From an uncultured Collinsella sp. (lineage in GTDB: Bacteria > Actinomycetota > Coriobacteriia > Coriobacteriales > Coriobacteriaceae), in contig UQKQ01000013.1 in the NCBI GenBank assembly GCA_900541645.1, positions 1-49,986 on the forward strand: a stretch of DNA of 49,986 bases, given 5' to 3'. This document shows, piece after piece, positions 35,054-43,040 of the stretch. Below the pieces are notes generated by a model. That model ran no database searches, was not told the DNA's origin, and saw only the letters and a program-made list of their open reading frames with translations. Position 1 is the first letter of the stretch. Every line of letters begins with the position of its first letter. The position numbers and the translations under genes were made by a program.

Positions 35054-36403
35054 ATGGATACACCGTTGGGCTCCGTGCTCTACATCACCCTCGGGTGCGC
35101 TAAGAACGAGGTTGACACCGACCGCATGCGTTCTCTTTTGACCGCCGCAGGCTATGAAGAGGCATTCGACCCGCAGGATGCCGATATCGCCATCGTCAAT
35201 ACATGCTCGTTCCTCGCCTCCGCAACGTCCGAGAGCATCGAGACCACGCTCGAGCTCGCCAACGAGGTTCAGGACGGCGTTCGTTCTTGCCCCATCGTCA
35301 TGTGCGGGTGCGTGCCGTCGCGCTATGGCGACGACCTGCCTGACGAGCTGCCCGAGGTCGCTGCCTTTGTGAAGGCCGACGAGGAGGACGGCATCGTGGC
35401 GGTCATCGATGGCGTGCTGGGTGTCGAGCGCGAGATCGCTGCCTATATTCCGCAGGTCAAGCGTACTGTCGAGGGCGCTGTCGCCTACGTCAAGATTTCC
35501 GATGGCTGCAACCGCTTCTGCAGCTTCTGCATGATTCCCTACATCCGCGGTCGCTATCACTCGCGTAGTGCCGAGAGCATTATCTCCGAAGTGCACGACC
35601 TGGTTGCCGGCGGTGTGCGCGAGATCGTACTGATCGGTCAGGACACGGGCATTTGGGGCACCGACTTTGCCGACGAGGACGTCGCCGAGGGCTCGCCGCG
35701 CAATCTGGCGCAGCTGCTGCGCGCCGTTGCCGAGGCCGTGCGCCCGCACAATGTTTGGGTTCGAGTGCTCTACCTGCAGCCCGAGGGCATGACTGACGAG
35801 CTTATCGAGACGATTCGCGATACCCCCGAGGTGCTGCCCTATATCGATATCCCCGTGCAGCACTGCGACGCGCGCATCCTCAAGGCTATGCGCCGTTCCG
35901 GTTCGCGTCAGGAGCTCGAGGACCTGTTCCACGATTTGCGTGAGCGCATCCCCGGCATCGTGATCCGTTCCACGGCCATGGTCGGCTTCCCGACCGAGAC
36001 CGACGACGAGTTCCGCGACCTTATCGACTTTATGGACACCGTCGGCTTTGACTACACGAGCGTCTTTGCCTACTCGCAGGAGGAGGGCAGCCTGGCCGCT
36101 AAGATGGAGGGTCAGGTCGACGAAGGGGTCAAGCTCGAGCGCGCCCAGGAGGCCATGGACCTGGCCGAGTCGCTCGGTTTTGCCGCCACCGCCGCACATG
36201 TGGGCGAGCGCGCCCAGGTGATCGTCGACGGCATCGAGGAGACCGAGGACGGCGCCGAGCTGATCGGCCATGCCTGGTTCCAGGCGCCCGATTCCGATGG
36301 CGCGGTGCACTTGGACGCCAGCGAGGCGTCCGTGGGCGATATTCTGACTGTCGAGTTTACCGATAGCTTCTGCTATGAGCTTATCGGCCATGTTGTGGAG
36401 TAG
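35054..36403 (+). CDS. rimO: Ribosomal protein S12 methylthiotransferase RimO
   Basis: A radical SAM enzyme that methylthiolates an aspartate of S12. The 449-residue protein has the MTTase cysteines (LGCAKNEVD, VNTCSF, CGCV), the radical SAM triad C152-x3-C156-x2-C159 (DGCNRFCSFC) and a C-terminal TRAM domain. The LGCAKNxVDT signature separates RimO from MiaB. CGAAAGGACC is the SD region. Confidence 0.95.
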   Translation: MDTPLGSVLYITLGCAKNEVDTDRMRSLLTAAGYEEAFDPQDADIAIVNTCSFLASATSESIETTLELANEVQDGVRSCPIVMCGCVPSRYGDDLPDELPEVAAFVKADEEDGIVAVIDGVLGVEREIAAYIPQVKRTVEGAVAYVKISDGCNRFCSFCMIPYIRGRYHSRSAESIISEVHDLVAGGVREIVLIGQDTGIWGTDFADEDVAEGSPRNLAQLLRAVAEAVRPHNVWVRVLYLQPEGMTDELIETIRDTPEVLPYIDIPVQHCDARILKAMRRSGSRQELEDLFHDLRERIPGIVIRSTAMVGFPTETDDEFRDLIDFMDTVGFDYTSVFAYSQEEGSLAAKMEGQVDEGVKLERAQEAMDLAESLGFAATAAHVGERAQVIVDGIEETEDGAELIGHAWFQAPDSDGAVHLDASEASVGDILTVEFTDSFCYELIGHVVE

Positions 36404-36412
36404 GAGAGCGTC

Positions 36413-37051
36413 GTGGCTAACGAGAGCAATAAGGAACTGACGAGTGTCTGGACGCCCGCCAACATCGTGACGTGCGTGCGCATCGTCTTTATCCCGGTGT
36501 TCATGATCGTCTCGGCGCTGTCTCACACGAGTGTTGCCGGTACGAATTGGAGCACCTTCGACGGCCCGCTCGCCGCCGCTGCCTTCATTCTGTATGTGAT
36601 CCTGTCGTGCACCGATAAGGTTGACGGTTATCTGGCGCGCTCGCGCAACGAGATCACCGACTTCGGCAAGTTCTTGGACCCCATCGCCGATAAGCTGCTC
36701 GTGTTCTCGGCCCTGCTGCTGTTCTTGGATTTTGGCGCCGTAACCGTGTGGTCGGTGTTCATCATCCTGTTCCGTGAGCTGCTGGTGAGCGCCCTACGCA
36801 TGGTCGCGAGTGCGGCCGGTGTGGTCGTTGCCGCCGACAAGCTAGGCAAGTACAAGACGGCGACCACGATGGTCTCCATCTGCGGTTACCTGTGCGTTTT
36901 TGCGATGGCCGGCTTGCACCTTGGCCCGGTGGCGCTGACGCTCGGCATCTACTCGGTGTCGCGCTTCCTGTATGCCGTTGCCGTTGTCTTGACCGTTATC
37001 TCGGGCGCCCAGTACTTCTGGAACTGCCGCAAGATCGTCTTTTCGGTCTAG
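36413..37051 (+). CDS. pgsA: CDP-diacylglycerol-glycerol-3-phosphate phosphatidyltransferase
   Basis: Makes phosphatidylglycerol phosphate. The 212-residue membrane protein has the CDP-alcohol transferase motif with D68, D71, G72, A75, R76, G85, D89 and D93 (DxxDGxxAR-x8-GxxxDxxxD). About five or six membrane helices are expected. GTG 36413 follows TAGGAGAGCG. The order rimO-pgsA-cinA-recA is a common Gram-positive arrangement and supports the PgsA assignment over other CDP-alcohol transferases. Confidence 0.92.
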   Translation: MANESNKELTSVWTPANIVTCVRIVFIPVFMIVSALSHTSVAGTNWSTFDGPLAAAAFILYVILSCTDKVDGYLARSRNEITDFGKFLDPIADKLLVFSALLLFLDFGAVTVWSVFIILFRELLVSALRMVASAAGVVVAADKLGKYKTATTMVSICGYLCVFAMAGLHLGPVALTLGIYSVSRFLYAVAVVLTVISGAQYFWNCRKIVFSV

Positions 37052-37063
37052 GTCCTGGTGGGT

Positions 37064-37594
37064 ATGACGGACTCTTTTGAGCAGATTTCCGCACATAACG
37101 AGGAGCTGGCGCGCGATATCGTCGAGCGCGCGAGCGCTCGGGGGGTGACGGTTTCGACGGCTGAGTCGCTGACGGCGGGTATGATCGCCTCGACGATTGC
37201 GGATATCCCGGGCGCCTCGGCGGTGCTGTGTGGCGGTGCGGTGACCTACTGCGATGAGATTAAGCATCGCGTGCTGGGTGTTGAGCAGGAGACGCTCGAC
37301 CGCTACACCGCGGTGTCGCATCAAACTGCGCGCGAGATGGCGTCGGGTTCGCTGGAGCTGTACCAGAGCGATATTGCAGTGAGCGCAACGGGTTATGCCG
37401 GCCCCGGCGGCGGTACTGAGGACGATCCAGCGGGCACTTTCTATATTGGCTGGGCGCATCTTTCCGCCGATGGGGGAGTGCCGGTCGTGGACTCTGTGCG
37501 CTGCCACTATGAGGGCGACCGTTCGTGTGTTCGTGCCCATGCGGTCACGGAGGCATTGGGTCGCATTGCCCTTGTGCTCAACTCTATGGAATAG
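37064..37594 (+). CDS. cinA: CinA C-terminal domain protein (nicotinamide-nucleotide amidase type)
   Basis: A 176-residue stand-alone CinA C-terminal domain with TAESLTAGMIASTIADIPGAS near the start and the conserved ATGYAGPGGG. The single-domain form (PncC) deamidates nicotinamide mononucleotide. The N-terminal MoaB-like domain of full CinA is absent. In many bacteria cinA is co-expressed with recA and competence-induced. ATG 37064 is preferred over GTG 37058; the SD GGTGGG is modest. Confidence 0.9.
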   Translation: MTDSFEQISAHNEELARDIVERASARGVTVSTAESLTAGMIASTIADIPGASAVLCGGAVTYCDEIKHRVLGVEQETLDRYTAVSHQTAREMASGSLELYQSDIAVSATGYAGPGGGTEDDPAGTFYIGWAHLSADGGVPVVDSVRCHYEGDRSCVRAHAVTEALGRIALVLNSME

Positions 37595-37601
37595 ACGTGT
37601 T

Positions 37602-37625
37602 TTAAGGGGCCTTCGGGCCCCTTAA
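37602..37625 (+). terminator. Terminator after cinA
   Basis: A perfect 10-bp stem TTAAGGGGCC/GGCCCCTTAA with a TTCG tetraloop. The T tract after it is short. It separates the rimO-pgsA-cinA run from recA. Confidence 0.75.
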
Positions 37626-37700
37626 TTGTGGAGATAGGGACCTTAGGCTTATTTGGCGTTTGTGCTGGTTGTAGACGTAATTTTGCCTGCCTTGTTCATA

Positions 37701-37767
37701 TTTGGTCCTTTGTGGTCAAGCATTTGGTCAGTGTTTGGTCGGCGTTTGGTTGGGTTTTGGAAAGGTC
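37701..37767 (+). promoter_or_regulatory. Array of TTTGGTC repeats at 10-12-bp pitch upstream of recA
   Basis: Units start at 37701 (TTTGGTC), 37711 (TGTGGTC), 37723 (TTTGGTC), 37734 (TTTGGTC), 37745 (TTTGGTT) and 37756 (TTTGGAA), then AAAGGTC at 37761. Three steps are exactly 11 bases, so the units lie on nearly the same DNA face. The array ends about 25 bases before the recA -35, a typical activator position. The same heptamer pair occurs before comEA. The protein that would bind is unknown. Confidence 0.6.
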
Positions 37768-37792
37768 GGCTGCATATGATTTATCTGAACGG

Positions 37793-37821
37793 TTGACCAC
37801 GAACAGCCGTTCGTTTATTAT
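37793..37821 (+). promoter_or_regulatory. recA promoter with LexA box
   Basis: TTGACC (37793-37798) and TATTAT (37816-37821) are 17 bases apart. A perfect 14-base palindrome CGAACAGCCGTTCG (37800-37813) fills the spacer and fits the Gram-positive LexA box. LexA bound there would block RNA polymerase, so recA should be SOS-induced. Confidence 0.88.
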
Positions 37822-37851
37822 CGATGCAGGTTGTTAAGAGGAGGGCTATTC

Positions 37852-39000
37852 ATGGCCAAGAATTCAGGTCCCGTACGTACCGTTCATGCTCGCACGACGG
37901 GTAAAGAGCGCGATGAGATGATCGCCACCACCAAGGCCGAGATAGAGAAGAAATTCGGCCAGGGTTCCATCATGAGGTACGGCGACGGTGGCCCCGAGCT
38001 CGAGGTCGAGGCCATCCCTACGGGCGCTCTGGCACTCGATGCCGCACTGGGTATCGGCGGTGTGCCGCGCGGCCGAATCGTCGAGATCTACGGTCCCGAG
38101 TCCTCCGGTAAGACGACGCTTTCGCTCGAGATCTTGGCCGAGGCCCAGGCAATGGGTGGCGTTGTGGCATTTATCGATGCCGAGCACGCGCTCGATCCCA
38201 CGTATGCCGCACGCATCGGCGTGGATATCGACGAGGTGCTCATTTCCCAGCCCGATACGGGTGAGCAGGCGCTCGAAATCGTTGACATGCTTGTGCGTTC
38301 TGGTGCCATCGATGCCATCGTCGTCGACTCCGTCGCCGCGCTGACCCCGCGTGCCGAGATCGAGGGAGAAATCGGCGACACTACGGTCGGTCTTCAGGCT
38401 CGCCTGATGAGCCAGGCGCTCCGCAAGCTCGCCGGCTCGCTGTCCAAGTCCAACACGACGTGCATCTTCATTAACCAGCTGCGTGAGAAGATCGGCGTCA
38501 TGTTCGGCAACCCCGAGACTACGACGGGCGGCCGTGCCCTTAAGTTCTTCTCTTCGGTGCGTATCGACATTCGCCGCATCGACAGCATTAAGCTTAAGGA
38601 CGAGGTTATCGGTAACCGCGTGCGCGCCAAGGTCGTTAAGAACAAGGTGGCAGCTCCGTTCCGTTCTGCTGAGTTCGACATCATGTACGGTACGGGCATC
38701 TCTAAGGAGGGCTCGATCTTGGACATGGCTGTCGAGTGCGGCATCTGCAAGAAGATGGGCTCCTGGTTTGCCTATGGCGAGGACAAGCTCGGCAATGGTC
38801 GCGAGGCCGCCAAGGCGTTCCTGCGCGAACACCCCGATTGCGCTGATGAGATTGAGCATAAGGTCCGCCTTGCCTGCGGGCTTGAGTTTGATGACGATGC
38901 TCCGTCCGAAGTCGAGCTGACCGATCAGCCTGCGCCTGAGGAGTTTGACGAGCTTTACGCCATCGATGGTTCCGCCATGCTCGATGATGACGACGAGTAG
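37852..39000 (+). CDS. recA: Recombinase RecA
   Basis: Forms filaments on single-stranded DNA, exchanges strands and triggers LexA self-cleavage. The 382-residue protein has Walker A GPESSGKT at 81-88 and NTTCIFINQLREKIGVMFG. An N-terminal extension of about 15 residues and a very acidic tail (ending MLDDDDE) are present. ATG 37852 has AGAGGAGGG 7 bases upstream; an in-frame start at 37831 lacks an SD. It shares control elements with lexA and possibly comEA, and is followed by recX. Confidence 0.97.
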   Translation: MAKNSGPVRTVHARTTGKERDEMIATTKAEIEKKFGQGSIMRYGDGGPELEVEAIPTGALALDAALGIGGVPRGRIVEIYGPESSGKTTLSLEILAEAQAMGGVVAFIDAEHALDPTYAARIGVDIDEVLISQPDTGEQALEIVDMLVRSGAIDAIVVDSVAALTPRAEIEGEIGDTTVGLQARLMSQALRKLAGSLSKSNTTCIFINQLREKIGVMFGNPETTTGGRALKFFSSVRIDIRRIDSIKLKDEVIGNRVRAKVVKNKVAAPFRSAEFDIMYGTGISKEGSILDMAVECGICKKMGSWFAYGEDKLGNGREAAKAFLREHPDCADEIEHKVRLACGLEFDDDAPSEVELTDQPAPEEFDELYAIDGSAMLDDDDE

Positions 39001-39011
39001 CGGTTACGCTC

Positions 39012-39704
39012 ATGTCGTATACGGTGACCGAGGCCACGGTCGTCTTTCCCGATAAGAAGGCGGCCTCCTCGTTCTCGAGCGGGTATGCGTCCAAAAAGCC
39101 TTGCGCACGTATCGATTGCGAGCTTGAGGGCGGTTTTAAGCGGTCCATTTGGATTCCCGTGCGGGCCGCGCGCCTGTATGTCAAAAACCGCCCTGATCTT
39201 CCCTGTGATTGGGATAACTTTCGTGAGGCGGTTCAGCTCATCGAGCGTAAATGTGCTCTCACCATGGTGACCGAGATGTTGTCGCGCCGCGACCATGCGA
39301 CGGGTGAGGTCCGTGACAAGCTGGCTCGCTACGGCTTTCATCAGCTCGCGATCGATTTCGCCGTCGAGCGCGCCACCGAGTATCGCTTTTTAGACGAGAA
39401 CCGCTTTTGCTCGTACTTTATCGAGGAACGCAAGCGGCGTGGTTGGGGACAGCGCAAAATCGAGACCGAGCTCAAGCGCCGTCATGTCGTGCTCGATGAC
39501 ATTCCCGGTTATCCCGAGGATTATTTTGCCGTCGAAGACGATTTGGCGCGTGCGTCAGCCCTGCTCGCCAAGCGGCGTGTTCCAGAGACGCGCGGATTCG
39601 AAAAACTGGTTCGGTTTTTGATGGGCAAGGGCTTCTCGTATCACATCGCCGCCGATGCCGTTAAGGCACGTCTCGATGCCGAATGCGAGGAATGTGCGGT
39701 TTAG
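39012..39704 (+). CDS. recX: Regulatory protein RecX
   Basis: Modulates RecA filaments. The 230-residue protein has an N-terminal extension of about 80 residues, then RecX three-helix repeats: LSRRDHATGEVRDKLARYGF, FLDENRFCSYFIEERKRRGWGQRKIETELKRR and a third repeat near the C-terminus (LVRFLMGKGFSYHIAADAVK). It lies 11 bases after recA and must share its SOS promoter. The SD is not obvious. Confidence 0.9.
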   Translation: MSYTVTEATVVFPDKKAASSFSSGYASKKPCARIDCELEGGFKRSIWIPVRAARLYVKNRPDLPCDWDNFREAVQLIERKCALTMVTEMLSRRDHATGEVRDKLARYGFHQLAIDFAVERATEYRFLDENRFCSYFIEERKRRGWGQRKIETELKRRHVVLDDIPGYPEDYFAVEDDLARASALLAKRRVPETRGFEKLVRFLMGKGFSYHIAADAVKARLDAECEECAV

Positions 39705-39766
39705 GCGTATGTGTTTTGTGGCCCTGCCGTTCACCGCGTTTTAACCGCCGTACTGGGGCCATTTAT

Positions 39767-39795
39767 TTGACAGTTGTTGTGGTTCAACGTACGAT
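39767..39795 (+). promoter_or_regulatory. Promoter of rny
   Basis: TTGACA (39767-39772), 17 bases, TACGAT (39790-39795): one of the best promoter matches in the window. It implies a leader of about 160 bases before rny. Confidence 0.75.
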
Positions 39796-39900
39796 AAACA
39801 CTGTCATTTGCTTTGTGATATGTGCTCATCTGTGATGAGTTTGTTTATATGTTTATCTGTATCCGACCCGCATAAGCTGCGCCCATATTACTCAAATGTC

Positions 39901-39926
39901 GCGAGCCGTTCGTAAGGACGGTTCGC
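39901..39926 (+). other. Hairpin in the rny leader
   Basis: GCGAGCCGT (39901-39909) pairs with ACGGTTCGC (39918-39926, one G-U), followed by TTTGTTGTG. It resembles a weak terminator within the leader, 35 bases before the start codon, so attenuation or RNase-based autoregulation is possible. Confidence 0.45.
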
Positions 39927-39961
39927 TTTGTTGTGTAACGAATCCATAAAAAGGAGTGAGC

Positions 39962-41512
39962 ATGCCTATCATTGCAGCGCTCGTTGGCATCGTTTTGGGT
40001 GCCGTCGCCGCCATTGCCTACATGCGCACCGCCAAGCAGGGTAGTCTTCACGAGGCCGACGAAAAGATCCAGTCGGCACACGCACAGGCTGAGTCCCTGA
40101 TCGGTGATGCTAAGCGTCAGGCCGAGACCCTCAAAAAAGAGGCTCTTCTCGAGGCTAAAGAGGAGATCATCAAGAACAAGCAGGCCGCCGAGGCCGAGGA
40201 CAAGCAGCGTAAGAGCGAGATTCGTACGCTCGAGAACCGCGTGATGCAGCGCGAGGAATCCCTCGATCGCCGTAACGACGCTCTCGACAAGCGCGAGCAT
40301 CAGCTGTCCAGTCAGGCCGGTCAGGTCGAGAAGCGCTCCCGAGAGCTCGAGGAGCTCTGCGCAAAGCAGACCTCCGAGCTTGAGCGTATCGCCGACCTTA
40401 CCCGCGAGGACGCCCACAAGGAGCTCCTCGATAAGGTTCGTGGCGAGGTCACCCACGAGGCTGCCACGATTATTCGCGAGTCTGAGCAGCAGGTTCGCGC
40501 CGAGTGCCACAAGACCGCCCAGGAGATTCTGTCCCTGGCGATTCAGCGCTGCGCTGCCGACCACACTGCCGAGGTCACCGTTACCTCCGTGCACATTCCC
40601 TCTGATGACCTCAAGGGCCGTATCATCGGTCGCGAGGGTCGCAACATCCGGACATTCGAGCAGGTTTCCGGCGTCAACCTCGTGATCGACGACACGCCCG
40701 AGACCGTCGTTCTTTCGAGCTTCGACCCGGTCCGTCGTGAGACCGCCCGCGTTGCCCTCGAGAACCTCATCGCCGACGGCCGCATTCACCCCGCCCGCAT
40801 CGAGGAGATGTATCACAAGGCTGCCGACCTGGTTCAGCAGCGCGTGCGCGAGGCTGGCGAGCAGGCTGCCTTCGATACCGGCATTCACGACCTGCACCCC
40901 GAGATCGTCAAGACCCTTGGTGCCCTGCGCTACCGTACTTCGTTTGGTCAGAACGTGCTTCAGCACTCCCTCGAAGTCTCTGACCTGTGCGGCGTGATGG
41001 CTTCCGAGCTTGGCCTGGACGTTGTGACTGCCAAGCGCGCCGGCCTGCTGCACGACCTGGGCAAGGCAATCGACCATGACGTCGAGGGCCCGCATGCCGT
41101 CATCGGCGCCGAGCTTGCCCGCCGTTATGGCGAGAAGCCCGTTATCGTCCACGCTATCGAGGCTCACCATGCCGATGTCGACCCCAACACGGTACTCGAT
41201 GTCCTGGTACAGGCCGCCGATGCCGTCTCTGCCTCTCGCCCCGGTGCCCGTCGCGAGTCTGCCGAGAACTACATCAAGCGTCTTGAGAAGCTCGAGGAGA
41301 TTGCCAACTCCCATGACGGCGTCGAGCGTACCTATGCCATGCAGGCCGGTCGTGAGGTCCACGTCATGGTCCAGCCGGACAAGATTTCCGATGCCCAGTC
41401 CACGGTTCTGGCTCACGATATCGCCCATCAGATCGAGGAAGAGATGGAGTATCCCGGTCAGGTGCGCGTCGTCGTGATTCGCGAGAGCCGCGCTGTCGAT
41501 ATCGCTAAATAA
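39962..41512 (+). CDS. rny: Ribonuclease Y
   Basis: A membrane-bound endoribonuclease that initiates mRNA decay. The 516-residue protein has an N-terminal membrane helix (about 1-20), a long coiled coil (about 30-200), a KH domain (LKGRIIGREGRNIRTFEQ) and an HD domain with H364-D365 (LLHDLGKAIDHD). ATG 39962 is preferred; GTG 39956 lies inside the SD AAGGAGTGAG. The HATPase gene follows after one base. Confidence 0.96.
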   Translation: MPIIAALVGIVLGAVAAIAYMRTAKQGSLHEADEKIQSAHAQAESLIGDAKRQAETLKKEALLEAKEEIIKNKQAAEAEDKQRKSEIRTLENRVMQREESLDRRNDALDKREHQLSSQAGQVEKRSRELEELCAKQTSELERIADLTREDAHKELLDKVRGEVTHEAATIIRESEQQVRAECHKTAQEILSLAIQRCAADHTAEVTVTSVHIPSDDLKGRIIGREGRNIRTFEQVSGVNLVIDDTPETVVLSSFDPVRRETARVALENLIADGRIHPARIEEMYHKAADLVQQRVREAGEQAAFDTGIHDLHPEIVKTLGALRYRTSFGQNVLQHSLEVSDLCGVMASELGLDVVTAKRAGLLHDLGKAIDHDVEGPHAVIGAELARRYGEKPVIVHAIEAHHADVDPNTVLDVLVQAADAVSASRPGARRESAENYIKRLEKLEEIANSHDGVERTYAMQAGREVHVMVQPDKISDAQSTVLAHDIAHQIEEEMEYPGQVRVVVIRESRAVDIAK

Positions 41513-41513
41513 C

Positions 41514-42599
41514 ATGAGCGACGCGAACGAGCTCATCTCATTTATCGCGTCGATGTCGGGGGAGGGCAACCTTCGCGTCGAGGAGAACCTTGGCGAGGGG
41601 TATGTCCGCCTCCGCGTTTCGGAGGCCGAGCGGCGCCAGGCAAAGCACGACATTCAGCATGTCGAGGATATCGTCATCGAAATGCTCCGTAATGCTCGCG
41701 ATGCTGGCGCCGACAAGGTCTATCTCGCCACGACCAAGGAAGATGGCGTCCGCACGCTTGTCTTTCTTGATAACGGTTCGGGCGTTCCGCAGGATATGCA
41801 AGAGCGAATCTTCGATGCCCGCGTTACCTCCAAGCTCGAGAGCATGAAGATGGACCGTTGGGGCGTTCACGGTCGTGGCATGGCATTGTTTTCGATCAAG
41901 CAGAACACCGACGAGGCCCGCGTGGTCACGTCCGGTGTCGATCTTGGCTCAGCCTTTAAGGTGAGCGTTGCGGCCGACCGCCTCAGTGAGCGTGCCGATC
42001 AGTCCAGCTGGCCCCAGGCCGTCAAGGATGAGGACGGACGTTATGTCTGTGCTCGCGGTCCGCATAATATTATTCGCGCTGCTTGTGAGTTTGCGCTCGA
42101 GGAGTTGCGCGGTTGCGATGTCTATCTTGGTTCTCCGTCTGAGATTGCCGCGACCCTTTATGCTCAGGCGTCAAGTCGGCTCGATACGTCTCGTCTCCTG
42201 TTCATTGACGACGAGAGCGAGCTTCCGGTTGTCGATCGTTTAGGCCTTGCCTCCGATGCCGAGGACTTTATCCGTATCTGTTCGGGTTTGGGTCTTGAGA
42301 TGTCCGAGCGCACGGCACATCGCATTTTGGCAGGGCAGATTAAGCCCGTTCGCGGTGTGACCGCGCGTCTGCTGCGCGAGCGTGATTCGTCTTCGCATGC
42401 GCCGGCTCCCGTCGATCTTGCAAAGGATCGTCGTGGGCTACGTATTGGCAAGGATGACATGGCACAGTTTTCGCGTGCTGTGGAGCGCGACTTTAATGAC
42501 CTTGCCGCCCGGTACTATCTCAACCTTTGCGGCGACCCAAAGATTCGCGTTTCGCGTGATCGAATCACCGTGACATTCGATCTTGCCAAAGAGGAATAG
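41514..42599 (+). CDS. Orphan GHKL-type ATP-binding protein
   Basis: A 361-residue soluble protein with the Bergerat fold of Hsp90, MutL and histidine kinases: an N-box with N60 (EMLRNARDAGA), DNGSG at 86-90 and a lid motif WGVHGRGMALF at 116-126. There is no His phosphorylation domain, receiver, sensor or membrane helix, so it is not a normal sensor kinase. The C-terminal 200 residues match nothing I recognise. It lies one base after rny and about 75 bases before spoVS, and is probably co-transcribed with rny. Function unknown. Confidence 0.8.
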   Translation: MSDANELISFIASMSGEGNLRVEENLGEGYVRLRVSEAERRQAKHDIQHVEDIVIEMLRNARDAGADKVYLATTKEDGVRTLVFLDNGSGVPQDMQERIFDARVTSKLESMKMDRWGVHGRGMALFSIKQNTDEARVVTSGVDLGSAFKVSVAADRLSERADQSSWPQAVKDEDGRYVCARGPHNIIRAACEFALEELRGCDVYLGSPSEIAATLYAQASSRLDTSRLLFIDDESELPVVDRLGLASDAEDFIRICSGLGLEMSERTAHRILAGQIKPVRGVTARLLRERDSSSHAPAPVDLAKDRRGLRIGKDDMAQFSRAVERDFNDLAARYYLNLCGDPKIRVSRDRITVTFDLAKEE

Positions 42600-42673
42600 T
42601 GCCTTTACCGAGTCCACTCGGTAGGATACAGTTATTGCAGTTAAAACGTACTTTTAAACGCAGGAGTTTCTTC

Positions 42674-42991
42674 ATGGATTGCCTGAAGGTATCAAGCAAA
42701 TCATCGCCCGCGTCCGTTGCCGGCGCCATCGCCGGCATGGTCAAGGATGGTGTACCCGTCAACATCCAATGTGTCGGTGCCGGTGCTGTTAACCAGGCCA
42801 TTAAGGCCGTGGCTATCGCGCGCGGTTTTTTGATTCCAACCGGTTTTGATATTTCCTGCGCGCCTGTGTTCTCCGACATCCTCATTAACGGGGAGTCGCG
42901 CACGGCCATCCGCCTTTCTATCTACGTTCACCAGATCAATCGAGCTGCTATGGATAACGTCGTCATTGATGATGTTAAGCCTGTGGCATAG
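42674..42991 (+). CDS. spoVS: Stage V sporulation protein S family (SpoVS)
   Basis: A 105-residue Alba-like protein: LKVSSKSSPASVAGAIAGMV, VNIQCVGAGAVNQAIKAVAIARGFL. In Bacillus SpoVS affects septation and sporulation; the family also occurs in many non-spore-formers, where nucleic-acid binding is suspected. ATG 42674 has CAGGAG 7 bases upstream. The C-terminus is about 15-20 residues longer than usual. It sits between the GHKL ATPase gene and miaB. Confidence 0.9.
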   Translation: MDCLKVSSKSSPASVAGAIAGMVKDGVPVNIQCVGAGAVNQAIKAVAIARGFLIPTGFDISCAPVFSDILINGESRTAIRLSIYVHQINRAAMDNVVIDDVKPVA

Positions 42992-43040
42992 CTTCTGCTT
43001 GCCTCGATTCGCCTCCCTTCCATCGTTAGGACTTATGCAC

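Noticed and set aside
37701..37767. TTTGGTC array considered as a CRISPR-like or minisatellite repeat
   Set aside because: The units are 7 bases with 3-5-base gaps, far too short for CRISPR. The pitch and promoter position suggest protein binding instead.
37628..37837. Plus-strand ORF of 69 codons upstream of recA
   Set aside because: No SD or recognisable domain, and it covers the TTTGGTC array, the recA promoter and the LexA box.
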